A stretch of DNA of 64,000 bases from Albimonas marina (GCF_029223255.1 NZ_JARHUC010000008.1:295491-359490), one strand, 5' to 3'. Counted from the stretch's first letter, positions 10,249 through 19,419 are shown. Program-made: numbers and translations. The notes: generated by a model from the sequence alone, not told the origin.

Positions 10249-12312
10249 TCAGGGCCGGGCTTCGGGCGGGGCCTCGGGCGGGGCCGCGACGGGCGGCGCC
10301 GAGGGGACGGGGGCGACGTCGTAGACCGCGCGCGCGCCCTCCAGCGCCTCGGGCGGCAGGGGGCGGGCGAAGAAGTCGCCCTGCCCGATCCGCGCGCCCA
10401 TGTCCCGCAGCCCGGCGAGCTGCTCGCGCGTCTCCACCCCCTCGACCACCACGTCGAGGCCGGTGCGCGCGGCGATGGCGATGATCGCCTCGATCACCGC
10501 GCGGTCGTGCACGCCGTCGCGCATCCGCCGCACGAAGCGGCGGTCGATCTTGAGCACGTCGATGGGCCAGCGGCCCAGGTGCTGGAGCCCGCCGTAACCG
10601 GTGCCGAAATCGTCCATCGCCAGCCGCGCGCCGCGGGCCCGAAGCTCGGACAGGTTGCGGTAGATCTGGCCGTTGGCGTCGCCCAGCAGGATGTTCTCGG
10701 TCACCTCCAGCGTGATCGCCGACCAGTCGAAGCCGCGGTCGGCCAGCTCCGCCTGCAGGTCGAAGGCGAACTCGGGGTTCATCAGGTCGAGCGCGGTGAG
10801 GTTCACCGCCAGCCGCGACCGCGCGACCGTGGCCGCGTGCTCGGTCCCCCGCCAGGCGGCGCGCCAGGCGGCGAACCGCTCCAGCCCCTCGCTGACCATG
10901 GCGCGGGTCACCAGCTCGGCCTTGCGGTGGTCGGAGAAGATGGCGCCGAAGTCGCTGGGCGCCAGCACCGCCCCGTCCTCGTCGATCCAGCGGGCCAGCA
11001 CCTCGAACCCCGCGCAGGCGCCGGAGCGCAGGTCCACCAGCGGGTGGAAGTAGGGCACGATCCGGTTGCGCTTGATCGCCGCCTGGAAGCGCCGCTCCAG
11101 CTCGCGCCCGTTGAAGCGGCGGTGCAGGCGGGGCTGGTAGACGACGGTCGTGCCGCGGCCGGAATCCTTGGCGGCGTAGAGGGCGGCGTCCGCCGCCTCG
11201 AACAGCTGCCGGAAGCGGTCGGAATGGTCGGGGAACAGGCCCACGCCCACGCTGATCCGCCCCAGGTCCGGCTTGCCCAGCAGCGCCGCCGCCCGCAGCA
11301 CCGAGCTGCGGCAGCGCTGCAGGAGGCTCGTCAGATAGGCCGTCCCCTGGCGCGGCAGCGGCACGAGGGCCGCGAACTCGTCCCCGCCGATGCGGCCGAA
11401 CAGCGCCTCGTCCGGCAGGGCGGCGCCCAGGGTGCGGGCGATGCCCTGGATGTAGACGTCGCCGAAGGCGTGGCCGAAGACGTCGTTGATCCGCTTGAGG
11501 TGGTCGATGTCCACCAGCAGCAGCGCCCAGGCGCCGCCCCCCGTCTCGAGCCGGGAGCGCGCGCCGGCGCGGAAGGCGCGGGTGTTGGCGAGGCCGGTCA
11601 GCGGGTCGGAATCCGCGCGTCGGGCGAGCTCGCGGCAGCGCCGTTCGCTGGCGCGCAGGTCCTCCTCCCGCGCGGACCCGTCGAGCAGCGCGGCCAGCGA
11701 CGTCGCGAGCAGCGGCGCCAGCGCCGCGAGGTCGGGGCGCGTCGCCGCCTGGGGCGGGAAGGCGAAGGCCGCCGCGCCCAGCCGCGCGCCGTCGGCGCCG
11801 ATCAGCGCGACGCCCTCCAGCGAGGAGCCGTCCGCCGCCCGCCGCGGCGCCAGGCGCCAGCCGGCGGCGGCGGCGTCGGCGGAGTGGGCGCGGGGCGTCG
11901 GCGGCTCGGGGGCCAGCAGGTCGCGGCACAGGCGGTCGAGCGCCGCGTCGACGTCGAGGGAGAGCGCGCTCGGCCCGTCGGGCGCCTCGGCCTCCTCCGC
12001 CTCGTCGGGGCCGGAGGAGGCGGCGCAGAGCGCGACGGCGGGCGCCGGCGCGCCGGGGAAGGCCGCCTCGCGCCCCGCCGCCGTCACCCGGCAGCGCAGG
12101 GCGCCCGCGGCCGCCCGCGCCGCGGCGGCGAGGCCCGCGAGGTCCGGCGCGCCGCCCGCGCGCGCCGCAGCGTCGGCGCCCCGCGCGGGCAGGCGCGCGC
12201 CGGACCGGGGACGCTGGGGCGGCGGGCTCGGCGGCTCCGGCGCGAGGTCGGACGCGTCGGCCGCCGGCGGACGCAGCCGCCGTTCAGCCTCCCGGATAGA
12301 ATGCGGATCCAA
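10249..12312 (-). CDS. GGDEF-EAL cyclic-di-GMP protein
   Basis: 687 residues. A variable N-terminal part (about 45-215) looks like a degenerate GAF-type sensor. It is followed by a diguanylate cyclase domain with an intact GGDEF motif (309-313) and no RxxD inhibitory site five residues upstream. A phosphodiesterase domain completes the protein, with the E-x-L motif as EVL (437-439), AVNLT, EVTEN, MDDFGTGYG, LKIDRRF and VEGVET, so the metal-binding residues appear complete. No transmembrane segments are evident, so it is probably cytoplasmic. Both activities may be possible; which one dominates cannot be read from sequence. The start is TTG 12312 with GGGGGA about nine bases upstream; no ATG lies near. 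Confidence 0.9.
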   Translation of the reverse strand: MDPHSIREAERRLRPPAADASDLAPEPPSPPPQRPRSGARLPARGADAAARAGGAPDLAGLAAAARAAAGALRCRVTAAGREAAFPGAPAPAVALCAASSGPDEAEEAEAPDGPSALSLDVDAALDRLCRDLLAPEPPTPRAHSADAAAAGWRLAPRRAADGSSLEGVALIGADGARLGAAAFAFPPQAATRPDLAALAPLLATSLAALLDGSAREEDLRASERRCRELARRADSDPLTGLANTRAFRAGARSRLETGGGAWALLLVDIDHLKRINDVFGHAFGDVYIQGIARTLGAALPDEALFGRIGGDEFAALVPLPRQGTAYLTSLLQRCRSSVLRAAALLGKPDLGRISVGVGLFPDHSDRFRQLFEAADAALYAAKDSGRGTTVVYQPRLHRRFNGRELERRFQAAIKRNRIVPYFHPLVDLRSGACAGFEVLARWIDEDGAVLAPSDFGAIFSDHRKAELVTRAMVSEGLERFAAWRAAWRGTEHAATVARSRLAVNLTALDLMNPEFAFDLQAELADRGFDWSAITLEVTENILLGDANGQIYRNLSELRARGARLAMDDFGTGYGGLQHLGRWPIDVLKIDRRFVRRMRDGVHDRAVIEAIIAIAARTGLDVVVEGVETREQLAGLRDMGARIGQGDFFARPLPPEALEGARAVYDVAPVPSAPPVAAPPEAPPEARP

Positions 12313-12450
12313 AACGGACGTTCCCCCAGACGCTTGGACCGATGGTCCCCTGCGCCATCTCGGGAGAGATTCGTTAACAACGGGTTACTCCGACCCGCTG
12401 AAAGCTCGCCCCGTCGTCCGTCGGGATCGGGGCCCGGTCGGGATCCGCGC

Positions 12451-13200
12451 TCAGTCCGGGTCGGCGGCGTGGGAGCGCGACGGCACGCCCATCGCCTCGC
12501 GCTCGGCCTCCAGCGCGGCGATGGCGGCGTCGAGGGGGCGGCGGTCGGTCTCGCCCGAGAAGGCGGCGGCCCGGCCCATGCGGGCGGAGAACAGGGTGAA
12601 GCGCTCCCGCGCCACGGCCAGCAGGCGCTCGAGCTCCTCCAGCGGCCGGGCGTGGTCGTCGACGCGCAGGTCGAGCCGGGGATAGACCTCGCCGTCGTGG
12701 ATGCGGATCGCGGCGGACTGGCGGCCGCGCTTGTCGCCGCCCGCGCCCTCGGCCGCGAGCATCGCGGCCAGCAGGCGGTCGGCCATGGGCAGCTCGGGCG
12801 CGGCCTGCCAGGCGGCGAGCGCGGCCGCGATCACCCCCGGTCCCGCCAGCATGTTGCCGGCGACCGAGACGTTCTCCCCCGCCAGGTGCCCGGCCCAGTC
12901 GATGCACTCGGCCCCGGTGTGGGCGGCGATGCGCCCGGCGGCGTCGATGGCGTGCCATTGCCGCTGGGGCGCGCCGGCGTCGCGGGCGACGAGGTCGGCG
13001 CGCACCGCCTCGGGCGCCTCTCCGGCGGCGATGCGCTCGGCGCCCTCGACGCCCCACAGCGGGTTCACGAAGGCCTGGGTGGCGACCGCCGCATTGGGCC
13101 GGATGTTGGGGACCAGCGCGCCGACGGCGAAGAAGCGGCTGGCGACGCCCACGCCGAATTCGCCGGTGGCGGGGTCGCGGGCGACGATCGAGTAGGTCAT
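12451..13200 (-). CDS. DUF1028 family protein (Ntn-hydrolase-like)
   Basis: 249 residues opening with MTYSIVARDPATGEFGVG, the characteristic DUF1028 start, and containing the family block AGNMLAGPGVI. DUF1028 proteins are predicted Ntn-hydrolase-fold enzymes often encoded next to peptide transporters and gamma-glutamyltransferases; that context holds here. It lies 40 bp downstream of the GntR gene and is probably cotranscribed with it. I infer a cytoplasmic hydrolase acting on an imported gamma-glutamyl or other short peptide; the substrate has not been shown by anything in the sequence. Confidence 0.85.
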   Translation of the reverse strand: MTYSIVARDPATGEFGVGVASRFFAVGALVPNIRPNAAVATQAFVNPLWGVEGAERIAAGEAPEAVRADLVARDAGAPQRQWHAIDAAGRIAAHTGAECIDWAGHLAGENVSVAGNMLAGPGVIAAALAAWQAAPELPMADRLLAAMLAAEGAGGDKRGRQSAAIRIHDGEVYPRLDLRVDDHARPLEELERLLAVARERFTLFSARMGRAAAFSGETDRRPLDAAIAALEAEREAMGVPSRSHAADPD

Positions 13201-13240
13201 GGCGAGGCTCCGGGTTCGGCGGGAAAGGGGCCCGCGGGGG

Positions 13241-14062
13241 TCAGTCGCCGCGGAAGGCGGCCTCGCCCCCGGCGGCGGCGTGAAGCGAGGGGGCCCAGCG
13301 GGTCAGCACCCGGGCGAGATGGTCGGCCATGGCGCGCGCGGCGACGGCGGCGTCGCCCCGGCGCAGGTCGGCCAGAAGCGCGCGATGCTCGTCGCCCACC
13401 CCGGCCTCCTGGAAGAAGGGCCGCGGCACCTCGAGCCCGCCCAGCGTGTAGCGGTGGATGTGCAGCGCGCAGCGCAGCAGCATCGGGCGCAGCAGGCCCA
13501 TGCCCGCCACCTCGGCGAGGGCGGCGTGGAAGTCGCGGTCGAGCTCGGAGCAGCGGTAGAGATCGCCCGCCGCATGCGCCTCGTCCATCGCGGCGAGGAT
13601 CCCGGGCAGGCGCGGGTCGTCCATCGCGGCCTCGCCTGCGGCGATGCGCAGGGCCACGCCCCGCTCGATCGACAGGCGCACGCGCACCATCTGGGCGGCC
13701 TCGGGCAGGCTGGTTTCGGTGACCACGGTGCCGCGATAGCCGCGACGCTCGACCAGGCCTTCCTCGGAGAGGCGCAGCAGCGCCTCGCGCACGGTGCCCT
13801 GGCTGCAGCCGTGCTCGGCGGCGAGGGTCTGCTCCAGCAGGTGGTCGCCGGGGACGAGGTCGCGGAACAGCACCGCCCGGCGCAGGGCCAGGTGGACCTG
13901 GTCCGCGCGCCGGCCCGGCCCGCTGGCCGCGCCGCCGCGATCCGGCGGGCGCCCGGCGCCCTTGCCGATCTCCCGCCCGCCCGGCTCCCCGGCCGCGGAG
14001 TCCGCCCCCGAGCCTTGCGACGCCCCCAGGCCTTGCGACGCAGCGTCCGACGATGACCGCAT
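13241..14062 (-). CDS. GntR/FadR-family transcriptional regulator
   Basis: About 273 residues. A Ser/Gly-rich N-terminal extension precedes a winged HTH (the LEQTLAAEHGCSQGTVREAL segment and the GLVERRGYRGTVV wing) and a C-terminal helical FCD ligand-binding domain. I chose ATG 14062, which has GGGGGTG five bases upstream. Starting further upstream at 14113 would place the perfect ATTATCGATATCGATAAT palindrome inside the gene. The divergent peptide ABC operon and the downstream DUF1028 gene are the obvious targets. The effector is probably a small acid or peptide-derived metabolite (inference). Confidence 0.85.
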   Translation of the reverse strand: MRSSSDAASQGLGASQGSGADSAAGEPGGREIGKGAGRPPDRGGAASGPGRRADQVHLALRRAVLFRDLVPGDHLLEQTLAAEHGCSQGTVREALLRLSEEGLVERRGYRGTVVTETSLPEAAQMVRVRLSIERGVALRIAAGEAAMDDPRLPGILAAMDEAHAAGDLYRCSELDRDFHAALAEVAGMGLLRPMLLRCALHIHRYTLGGLEVPRPFFQEAGVGDEHRALLADLRRGDAAVAARAMADHLARVLTRWAPSLHAAAGGEAAFRGD

Positions 14063-14087
14063 TGACACCCCCGCTCTCTTGGCCCCC

Positions 14088-14105
14088 ATTATCGATATCG
14101 ATAAT
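14088..14105. promoter_or_regulatory. 18-bp perfect palindrome, probable GntR operator
   Basis: ATTATCGATATCGATAAT is a perfect 18-bp inverted repeat. It is strikingly AT-rich for this region and lies between the divergent gntR-type gene (start 14062) and the dpp-like operon (start 14232). Location and symmetry suggest a dimeric regulator site, most simply for the adjacent GntR protein controlling both directions. Confidence 0.65.
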
Positions 14106-14231
14106 AGGTCCACCCCGACCTGTCGAGTCGGGCGCGCCGCCCGCGTTCGACGTTACGGCCCGCCCCTGACACGCCGCGCCCCCCGCGGTCACGCCCGCAA
14201 GACGACGCGCCGCATCCGAAAAGGAGAAGGC

Positions 14232-15218
14232 TTGCCGCTTCTGGAGATCGAGGATCTGGCCATCGACCTGGCCCGCGACGGCGAGCGCCTCCGCCTGGTG
14301 CACGGCGCCTCGCTGAGCGTGGCGGAGGGCGAGACGGTGGCGGTGGTGGGCGAATCGGGCTCGGGCAAGTCGCTCACCGCGCTCGCCGCCATGGGCCTGC
14401 TGCCCGAGGAGCTGACTATCGGCGCCGGGCGCATCCGCTTCGACGGCCGCGACCTGGCCGCGCTGGACGAGGAGGCGCGGCGCGCCCTGCGCGGCGGCGA
14501 CATGGCGATGATCTTCCAGGAGCCGATGACGGCCCTGAACCCGGTCCTGTCCATCGGCCGGCAGCTGACCGAGGGGATGCGCGCGAAGCTGGGGATCTCG
14601 AAGTCCGAGGCCGCGGCGCGCGCGGTGGAGCTGCTGGCCCAGGTCGGCGTCACCGACCCCGAGCGGCGGCTCGCGCAATACCCCCACCAGTTCTCGGGGG
14701 GCATGCGCCAGCGGGTGGTGATCGCCATGGCGCTCGCCTGCCGGCCGCGGCTGATCCTGGCGGACGAGCCGACCACCGCGCTCGACGTCACCATCCAGGC
14801 GCAGATCCTGGCGCTGACCGCGAAGCTGTGCCGGGAGCATGGCGTGGGGCTGGTGCTGATCACCCACAACCTCGGGATCGTGGCGCGCTACGCCGACCGG
14901 GTCACCGTCATGTACGCCGGCGGGGTGGTCGAGGCGGCCGAGGCCCGCGCCCTCTACAAGGCGCCGCGCCATCCCTACACCCGCGGGCTGCTCGACAGCG
15001 TGCCCCGGCTCGACCTCGACCGGGCGAGCGGGCTGCAGCCGATCCCCGGCTCGCCCCCCGACCCGATGCGCCCCGTCGCCGGCTGCCGCTTCCACCCCCG
15101 CTGCGCCCGGGCCGAGGCCCGCTGCCGGGCCGAGGAACCGCCGCTGGAGCGCGCGGGCGACCACGCCTTCGCCTGCTGGCGCCCCCTGCCCCTCCCCACG
15201 CCGGAGCCCGCGGCATGA
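14232..15218 (+). CDS. Peptide ABC transporter ATPase (DppD-like)
   Basis: 328 residues. Walker A GESGSGKS (40-47), signature FSGGMRQRV, Walker B LILADEPTTALD and a C-terminal oligopeptide-ATPase cysteine region (CRFHPRCARAEARC) place it in the DppD/OppD class that energises peptide or nickel uptake. The frame is open far upstream, but TTG 14232 has an excellent AAGGAGAAGG five bases ahead and begins exactly where homology to the family starts. It is the first gene of a six-gene run; the stop overlaps the next start by 4 bp. Confidence 0.92.
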   Translation: MPLLEIEDLAIDLARDGERLRLVHGASLSVAEGETVAVVGESGSGKSLTALAAMGLLPEELTIGAGRIRFDGRDLAALDEEARRALRGGDMAMIFQEPMTALNPVLSIGRQLTEGMRAKLGISKSEAAARAVELLAQVGVTDPERRLAQYPHQFSGGMRQRVVIAMALACRPRLILADEPTTALDVTIQAQILALTAKLCREHGVGLVLITHNLGIVARYADRVTVMYAGGVVEAAEARALYKAPRHPYTRGLLDSVPRLDLDRASGLQPIPGSPPDPMRPVAGCRFHPRCARAEARCRAEEPPLERAGDHAFACWRPLPLPTPEPAA

Positions 15219-16288
15219 GCGCCCCCGCGCCCTCCCAGCCGCCGCTGCTGGAGATCGTGGACCTTCACGTCCGCTTCCCGATCCGCTCCGGCCTCCTGCG
15301 GCGGGAGACGGGGCAGGTGCGCGCCGTCTCCGGCGTCTCCCTCAAGATCCGTCGCGGCGAGGCGGTGGGGCTGGTGGGCGAGAGCGGCTGCGGCAAGACC
15401 ACCCTCGCCCGCGCCGCCCTGCAATTGCAGGAGGCGACCGAGGGCGAGATCCTGTTCGACGGCCGCCACGTGAAGACCCGCCCCGACCGCGCCGCCTTCC
15501 GCCGGCGGGTGCAGGCGATCTTCCAGGACCCGTTCTCCTCGCTGAACCCACGGATGTCCGCCGGCGACATCGTGGCCGAGCCGATCCGCGTCCACGGCCT
15601 GCGCCCGCGCGGCAAGGTGAAGGCGCGGGTGGCGGAGCTTCTGGACCTGTGCGGCCTGCCCGCGCGGTTCATGGAGCTCTATCCCCACGAGATGTCGGGC
15701 GGCCAGCGCCAGCGCATCGGCATCGCCCGGGCGCTGGCCATGGAGCCGGAGCTGATCGTGTGCGACGAGGCGGTCAGCGCGCTGGACGTCTCGGTGCAGG
15801 CGCAGGTGATCAACCTGCTGGCCGAGCTGCGGCGCGAGCTGGGCCTGACCTACCTGTTCATCGGCCATGACCTGAGCGTGGTGCGCCACCTCTGCGACCG
15901 GGTGGCGGTGATGTATCTGGGCCGGGTGGTCGAGCAGGGCCCCTCCGACGCGCTCTTCGCGGATCCGCAGCATCCCTACACCCGCGCCCTGATCGACGCC
16001 GCGCCCGAGCCGGACCCCGAGCTCGCCCGCGCCCACGAGGTCGTCCCCCTGCAGGGAGAGGCGCCCAGCCCCGCGGCCCCGCCGCCCGGCTGCGCCTTCC
16101 ATCCGCGCTGCCCGATCGCCGTGGCGCGCTGCTCCCAGGAGATCCCGGCGCTTGCGCCGGTCGGCGCCGGACATGGCGCCGCCTGCTGGCTCGCCCGCCC
16201 CGCGGCGGTCGGGACCGGCCAACATGACGGGAAACCCGTCGACCTTTCGCCGAACCCAGGCCAAGTCCGACAGGAGATGCTGAGATGA
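15215..16288 (+). CDS. Peptide ABC transporter ATPase (DppF-like)
   Basis: 357 residues with Walker A GESGCGKT (55-62), signature MSGGQRQRIGIARAL, a Walker B ending in CDEAVSALD and the C-terminal CAFHPRCPIA motif of DppF/OppF proteins. It is the second ATPase of the importer and forms the heterodimer with the preceding DppD-like subunit. ATG 15215 overlaps the upstream stop (ATGA), and its own stop overlaps the next gene in the same way, showing tight translational coupling. Confidence 0.92.
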   Translation: MSAPAPSQPPLLEIVDLHVRFPIRSGLLRRETGQVRAVSGVSLKIRRGEAVGLVGESGCGKTTLARAALQLQEATEGEILFDGRHVKTRPDRAAFRRRVQAIFQDPFSSLNPRMSAGDIVAEPIRVHGLRPRGKVKARVAELLDLCGLPARFMELYPHEMSGGQRQRIGIARALAMEPELIVCDEAVSALDVSVQAQVINLLAELRRELGLTYLFIGHDLSVVRHLCDRVAVMYLGRVVEQGPSDALFADPQHPYTRALIDAAPEPDPELARAHEVVPLQGEAPSPAAPPPGCAFHPRCPIAVARCSQEIPALAPVGAGHGAACWLARPAAVGTGQHDGKPVDLSPNPGQVRQEMLR

Positions 16289-18057
16289 CCGAGAAGCCCC
16301 CCCTCGATCCCCACCTCAAGGCGGCGCTCGCCGACGCCCACGACTTCGACCCCCGCGACCCGCTGTTCGGCCTGCGCCGCGACGAGCTCTCGGGCCCGCG
16401 CCTGTCGCGCCGGGCCACGCTGCGGCTGCTGGCGGCGGGCGGCGCGCTGACCGCGGCGTCGCTCGCCCCCGGCGGGCTGACCAGGGCGCTGGCGCAGGGC
16501 AAGGCCGGCGGCACGCTGACATGCGCCTGGGCGGGCGTGGCCGAGATCGTGACGCTGGACCCGGGCCAGATGACCCAGGTGCTGCAGTTCCAGATCACCT
16601 CCAACGTCCTGTCGGGCCTGACCCACATCAAGCCCGACCTGATCGCCGAGGGCGACCTGGCCGAGAGCTGGGAAATCTCGGAGGACGGGCTCGTCTACAC
16701 GTTCAAGCTGCGCGAGGGCGTGACCTTCCACAACGGCGACGCCTTCACCGCGGACGACGTGCTCTACACCTACGCGCGTTCCTCCGACCCGTCGAAGTCG
16801 ATCCACTCGGCGAACCTCTCGAACGTCGCCTCGCTGGAGAAGCTGTCGGACTACGAGGTGAAGTTCACCCTCAAGGCCCCGCAGGCGTCCTTCCTGACCA
16901 AGACGACCGAGCGCGCCTCCGGCCGCGTCCTCTCCATCGTCTCGAAGCGCGCGCTGGAGGAGATGGGCGACGCCGCCTACGGCCTCGCCCCCGTGGGCAC
17001 CGGCCCCTTCAAGATCACCGAGCATGTCCTGGGCCAGGGCGTGACGCTGGAGAAGCACGCGGGCTTCTGGGATCCGGAGCGGCCGAAGCTCGACAAGGTC
17101 GTGATCCAGCCCATCGACGGCGTCGAGCCGCTGGCCGCGGCGGTCGAGGCGGGCGACATCCAGCTCGTCGGGGGCAACCCGATCGCCGCCCAGCTGATCG
17201 ACCGCTTCAAGTCCAACCCCGACCTGATCACCGACATCAAGCCCGGGCCGGGCTTCCAGTCGGTCTGGCTGAACCCCTGGGTCGAGCCGATGAAGGTCGA
17301 GAGCTTCGACAAGCCGATGGAGGAGCTGAAGAAGGACAAGGGCTTCATGGTCCGCCTGGCGCTGGCCAAGGCGCTGGACCGCGACCTGTTCATCAAGCAG
17401 GCCCGCTTCGGCTACGGCCTGCCCGCCTACGGCTCGGTCAACGCGGCCATGGCCTACTACTACGACGACGCCATCGCCGAGACCTCGGAGCAGGCCTACG
17501 ACCCCGACGGCGCGAAGGAGCTGCTGGCCGCCGCCGGCTATCCGGGCGGCGAGGGCTTCCCGCCGATCAGCCTGCACGTGCGCTCGTCCCACAAGCGCGA
17601 CGGGCTGGTGATCGCCAACATCCTCAAGCAGGTGCTGGGCATCACCGTGACCGTGGAGGTGATGGAGTTCACCGTCCAGCTGGAGCGTTTCCAGGCGATG
17701 GACTTCCAGATGACGCTCACCGGCTCGGGCGGGGACTACGACCCCGACGACGCGCTCGAGGACTGGATGACCACCACCTGCAAGTTCAACGGCCGCACCC
17801 GCGACAAGGAGAAGATGCCCTACGGCTTCTTCTCGGACCCCGAGGTGGACGCGCTGTCGGCCCAGCAGTCGGTGACGCCGGATCCCGAGACGCGCCGCGG
17901 GCTGGTGCAGAAGGCGAACGCGATCACCTCGGACAAGGTGACCTGCGGGTTCCTCTATCACCCTGTCGACGTGCTGGTGCGCGCGAAGTCGGTCGACTAC
18001 CCGGCCGAGAGCCGCATTCCCGGCCTCGTCGACCTGGATCGCGTCACCCTCGGCTGA
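16285..18057 (+). CDS. ABC peptide-binding protein, family 5, Tat-exported
   Basis: 590 residues of the DppA/OppA-type solute-binding family (SBP_bac_5). A long N-terminus leads to a twin-arginine signal (SRRATLRLLAAGG, Arg42-Arg43) with probable cleavage after ALA at residue 70, so it folds in the cytoplasm and acts in the periplasm. The family signature region (LAESWEISEDGLVYTFKLRE) is clear. It starts at the ATG overlapping the DppF-like stop. With a gamma-glutamyltransferase at the operon end, glutathione or another gamma-glutamyl peptide is a reasonable ligand guess, not established. It is separated from its permeases by an unusually long hairpin-rich gap. Confidence 0.92.
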   Translation: MTEKPPLDPHLKAALADAHDFDPRDPLFGLRRDELSGPRLSRRATLRLLAAGGALTAASLAPGGLTRALAQGKAGGTLTCAWAGVAEIVTLDPGQMTQVLQFQITSNVLSGLTHIKPDLIAEGDLAESWEISEDGLVYTFKLREGVTFHNGDAFTADDVLYTYARSSDPSKSIHSANLSNVASLEKLSDYEVKFTLKAPQASFLTKTTERASGRVLSIVSKRALEEMGDAAYGLAPVGTGPFKITEHVLGQGVTLEKHAGFWDPERPKLDKVVIQPIDGVEPLAAAVEAGDIQLVGGNPIAAQLIDRFKSNPDLITDIKPGPGFQSVWLNPWVEPMKVESFDKPMEELKKDKGFMVRLALAKALDRDLFIKQARFGYGLPAYGSVNAAMAYYYDDAIAETSEQAYDPDGAKELLAAAGYPGGEGFPPISLHVRSSHKRDGLVIANILKQVLGITVTVEVMEFTVQLERFQAMDFQMTLTGSGGDYDPDDALEDWMTTTCKFNGRTRDKEKMPYGFFSDPEVDALSAQQSVTPDPETRRGLVQKANAITSDKVTCGFLYHPVDVLVRAKSVDYPAESRIPGLVDLDRVTLG

Positions 18058-18240
18058 CGCGCCCGGAAGGCGGCCGCGGCCTGCGCCCGGGAGGGGGCGC
18101 CGGCCGCGGTCCCGCCCGCCGCGACGCCGCCCGACCGCCGGATCCGGCCGGACGGGCGCGCCGCCGCGCGGGGCCGGGGCGCGCGGGGAGGGACGCCCGC
18201 GCGCCCCGGCGACGTCCGCCGCGATGCCCGCCCCAGGGGC

Positions 18241-18261
18241 GCCCCGGGCCTGACCCGGGGC
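18241..18261. repeat. CCCCGGG inverted repeat, copy 1
   Basis: GCCCCGGG-CCTGA-CCCGGGGC, an 8-bp stem with a 5-nt loop. The same stem occurs at 18350-18370 (one mismatch) and 27078-27098 (perfect), each time between genes. This suggests a small dispersed extragenic palindrome family. Confidence 0.5.
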
Positions 18262-18349
18262 CTCCCGACGCCCGCCTACGGCGCGAAGCCGGGGGAGACG
18301 CGGCGCCGCCCGCCCCCGAGCGTCGCGCCCGCCGCGCCGGCGGCCAGAG

Positions 18350-18370
18350 GCCCCGGGTCGAGCCAGGGGC
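18350..18370. repeat. CCCCGGG inverted repeat, copy 2
   Basis: GCCCCGGG-TCGAG-CCAGGGGC, with one mismatch in the stem. The loop TCGAG is identical to that of the copy at 27078-27098. It is directly followed by the 18-bp palindrome at 18370-18387. Confidence 0.45.
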
Positions 18371-18471
18371 GCCTCCCGCGGGAGGCGGGCGCTCCGAACC
18401 GCAGGCGCGGCCCCATCCGGGGCCGGGCCTTCCGCCGAGACGGTCGAGGGACCGCAACCGGAGGCCGGCCG

Positions 18472-19419
18472 ATGACCGCCTTCCTGATCCGACGAAACCT
18501 GGGCGCGCTGGCCGTGATGTGGGCGGTGGCGACGCTGGTCTTCTTCATGCTGCGCCTGGTCCCCGGCGACCCGATCGCGGCCATGCTCGCCGACGCCGCC
18601 GGCCCCGAGGCGGAGGCCGCGCTGCGCGCCAAGCTCGGCCTCGACCAGCCGCTGGTGGTGCAATACGGCCTGTGGATGTGGAACGCGCTGCAGGGCGACC
18701 TCGGCGCCTCGATCTACGGCTCCAACCAGCCGGTGCGCACCATCCTCGCCGAGGCGCTGCCGCGGACGATGTCGCTGGCGCTGCTGTCCTTCCTGATCGC
18801 GGTGGTGATCGCGGTGCCGGCGGGCATCATCTCGGCCACCCGGCGCAACACGCCCGCCGACGCGGCCGTCAGCCTCGGCGCCTTCCTGGGCCTGTCGATG
18901 CCCGACTTCTGGCTCGCGATCCTGCTGATCATCGTCTTCGCGGCCAACCTGCAATGGCTGCCCGCCATCGGCTACGTGCCCCTGTCCGAAAGCTTCTGGG
19001 GCTGGCTCGAGCACCTGATCCTGCCGGCCATCGCGGTGGGCACCGCCTTCTCGGCGATCATCGCGCGCATGATCCGCTCCTCGCTGCTGGAGGTGCTGAA
19101 GGCCGACTACATGCGCACCGCCAAGGCCAAGGGCCTGCGCGAGCGGGCGATGCTGTGGAGCCACGCGATGCCCAACGCCCTGATCCCGGTGGTCACGGTG
19201 GTGGGCATCGCCTTCGCGCTGCTGATCTCGGGCGCGGTGGTGGTCGAGAACGTCTTCGCCATCAAGGGCCTGGGCCGGGTGCTGATCGGCGGCATCCAGG
19301 CCCGCGACTACCCCGTCGTGCAGGGCGCGATCCTGGTGATCTCGGCCTTCTTCGTCTTCTCCAACCTGCTGGTCGACCTGCTCTACGGCGCGCTCGACCC
19401 GAGGATCCGGTACGAGTGA
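18472..19419 (+). CDS. Peptide ABC transporter permease (DppB-like)
   Basis: 315 residues, six predicted membrane segments. It begins with the DppB-type FLIRRNLGALAVMWAVATLVFF helix and a VPGDPI motif. The cytoplasmic EAA-type loop (LKADYMRTAKAKGL) that docks on the ATPases is present. GGAGG lies nine bases before ATG 18472. It forms the channel with the next gene product, with which it shares one base at the stop/start (TGATG). Confidence 0.92.
   Translation: MTAFLIRRNLGALAVMWAVATLVFFMLRLVPGDPIAAMLADAAGPEAEAALRAKLGLDQPLVVQYGLWMWNALQGDLGASIYGSNQPVRTILAEALPRTMSLALLSFLIAVVIAVPAGIISATRRNTPADAAVSLGAFLGLSMPDFWLAILLIIVFAANLQWLPAIGYVPLSESFWGWLEHLILPAIAVGTAFSAIIARMIRSSLLEVLKADYMRTAKAKGLRERAMLWSHAMPNALIPVVTVVGIAFALLISGAVVVENVFAIKGLGRVLIGGIQARDYPVVQGAILVISAFFVFSNLLVDLLYGALDPRIRYE

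Larger units (their letters stand above)
18058..18471. other. Hairpin-rich 414-bp gap inside dpp-like operon
   Basis: I see no gene here. It holds several inverted repeats: GCGCCC/GGGCGC at 18083-18100, GCCCCGGG/CCCGGGGC at 18241-18261, a near copy at 18350-18370 and the perfect palindrome CGCCTCCCGCGGGAGGCG at 18370-18387. It separates the binding-protein gene from its permeases, while every other junction in the operon overlaps or is short. I infer a transcript-processing, stabilising or attenuating segment that lets the binding protein be made in excess. Confidence 0.5.

Noticed and set aside
10507..13722. Plus-strand frame of 1,071 codons opposite GGDEF-EAL, DUF1028 and GntR genes
   Set aside because: Spans three recognised genes in antisense; composition is typical of GC-driven shadow frames.
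14062..14113. Upstream start for the GntR gene at 14113 or 14089
   Set aside because: It would place the 18-bp palindrome within or at the coding start and has a weaker ribosome site than ATG 14062.
15976..19164. Minus-strand frame of 1,062 codons across the peptide operon
   Set aside because: Covers a recognised binding protein, permease and ATPase end in antisense and has no motif.
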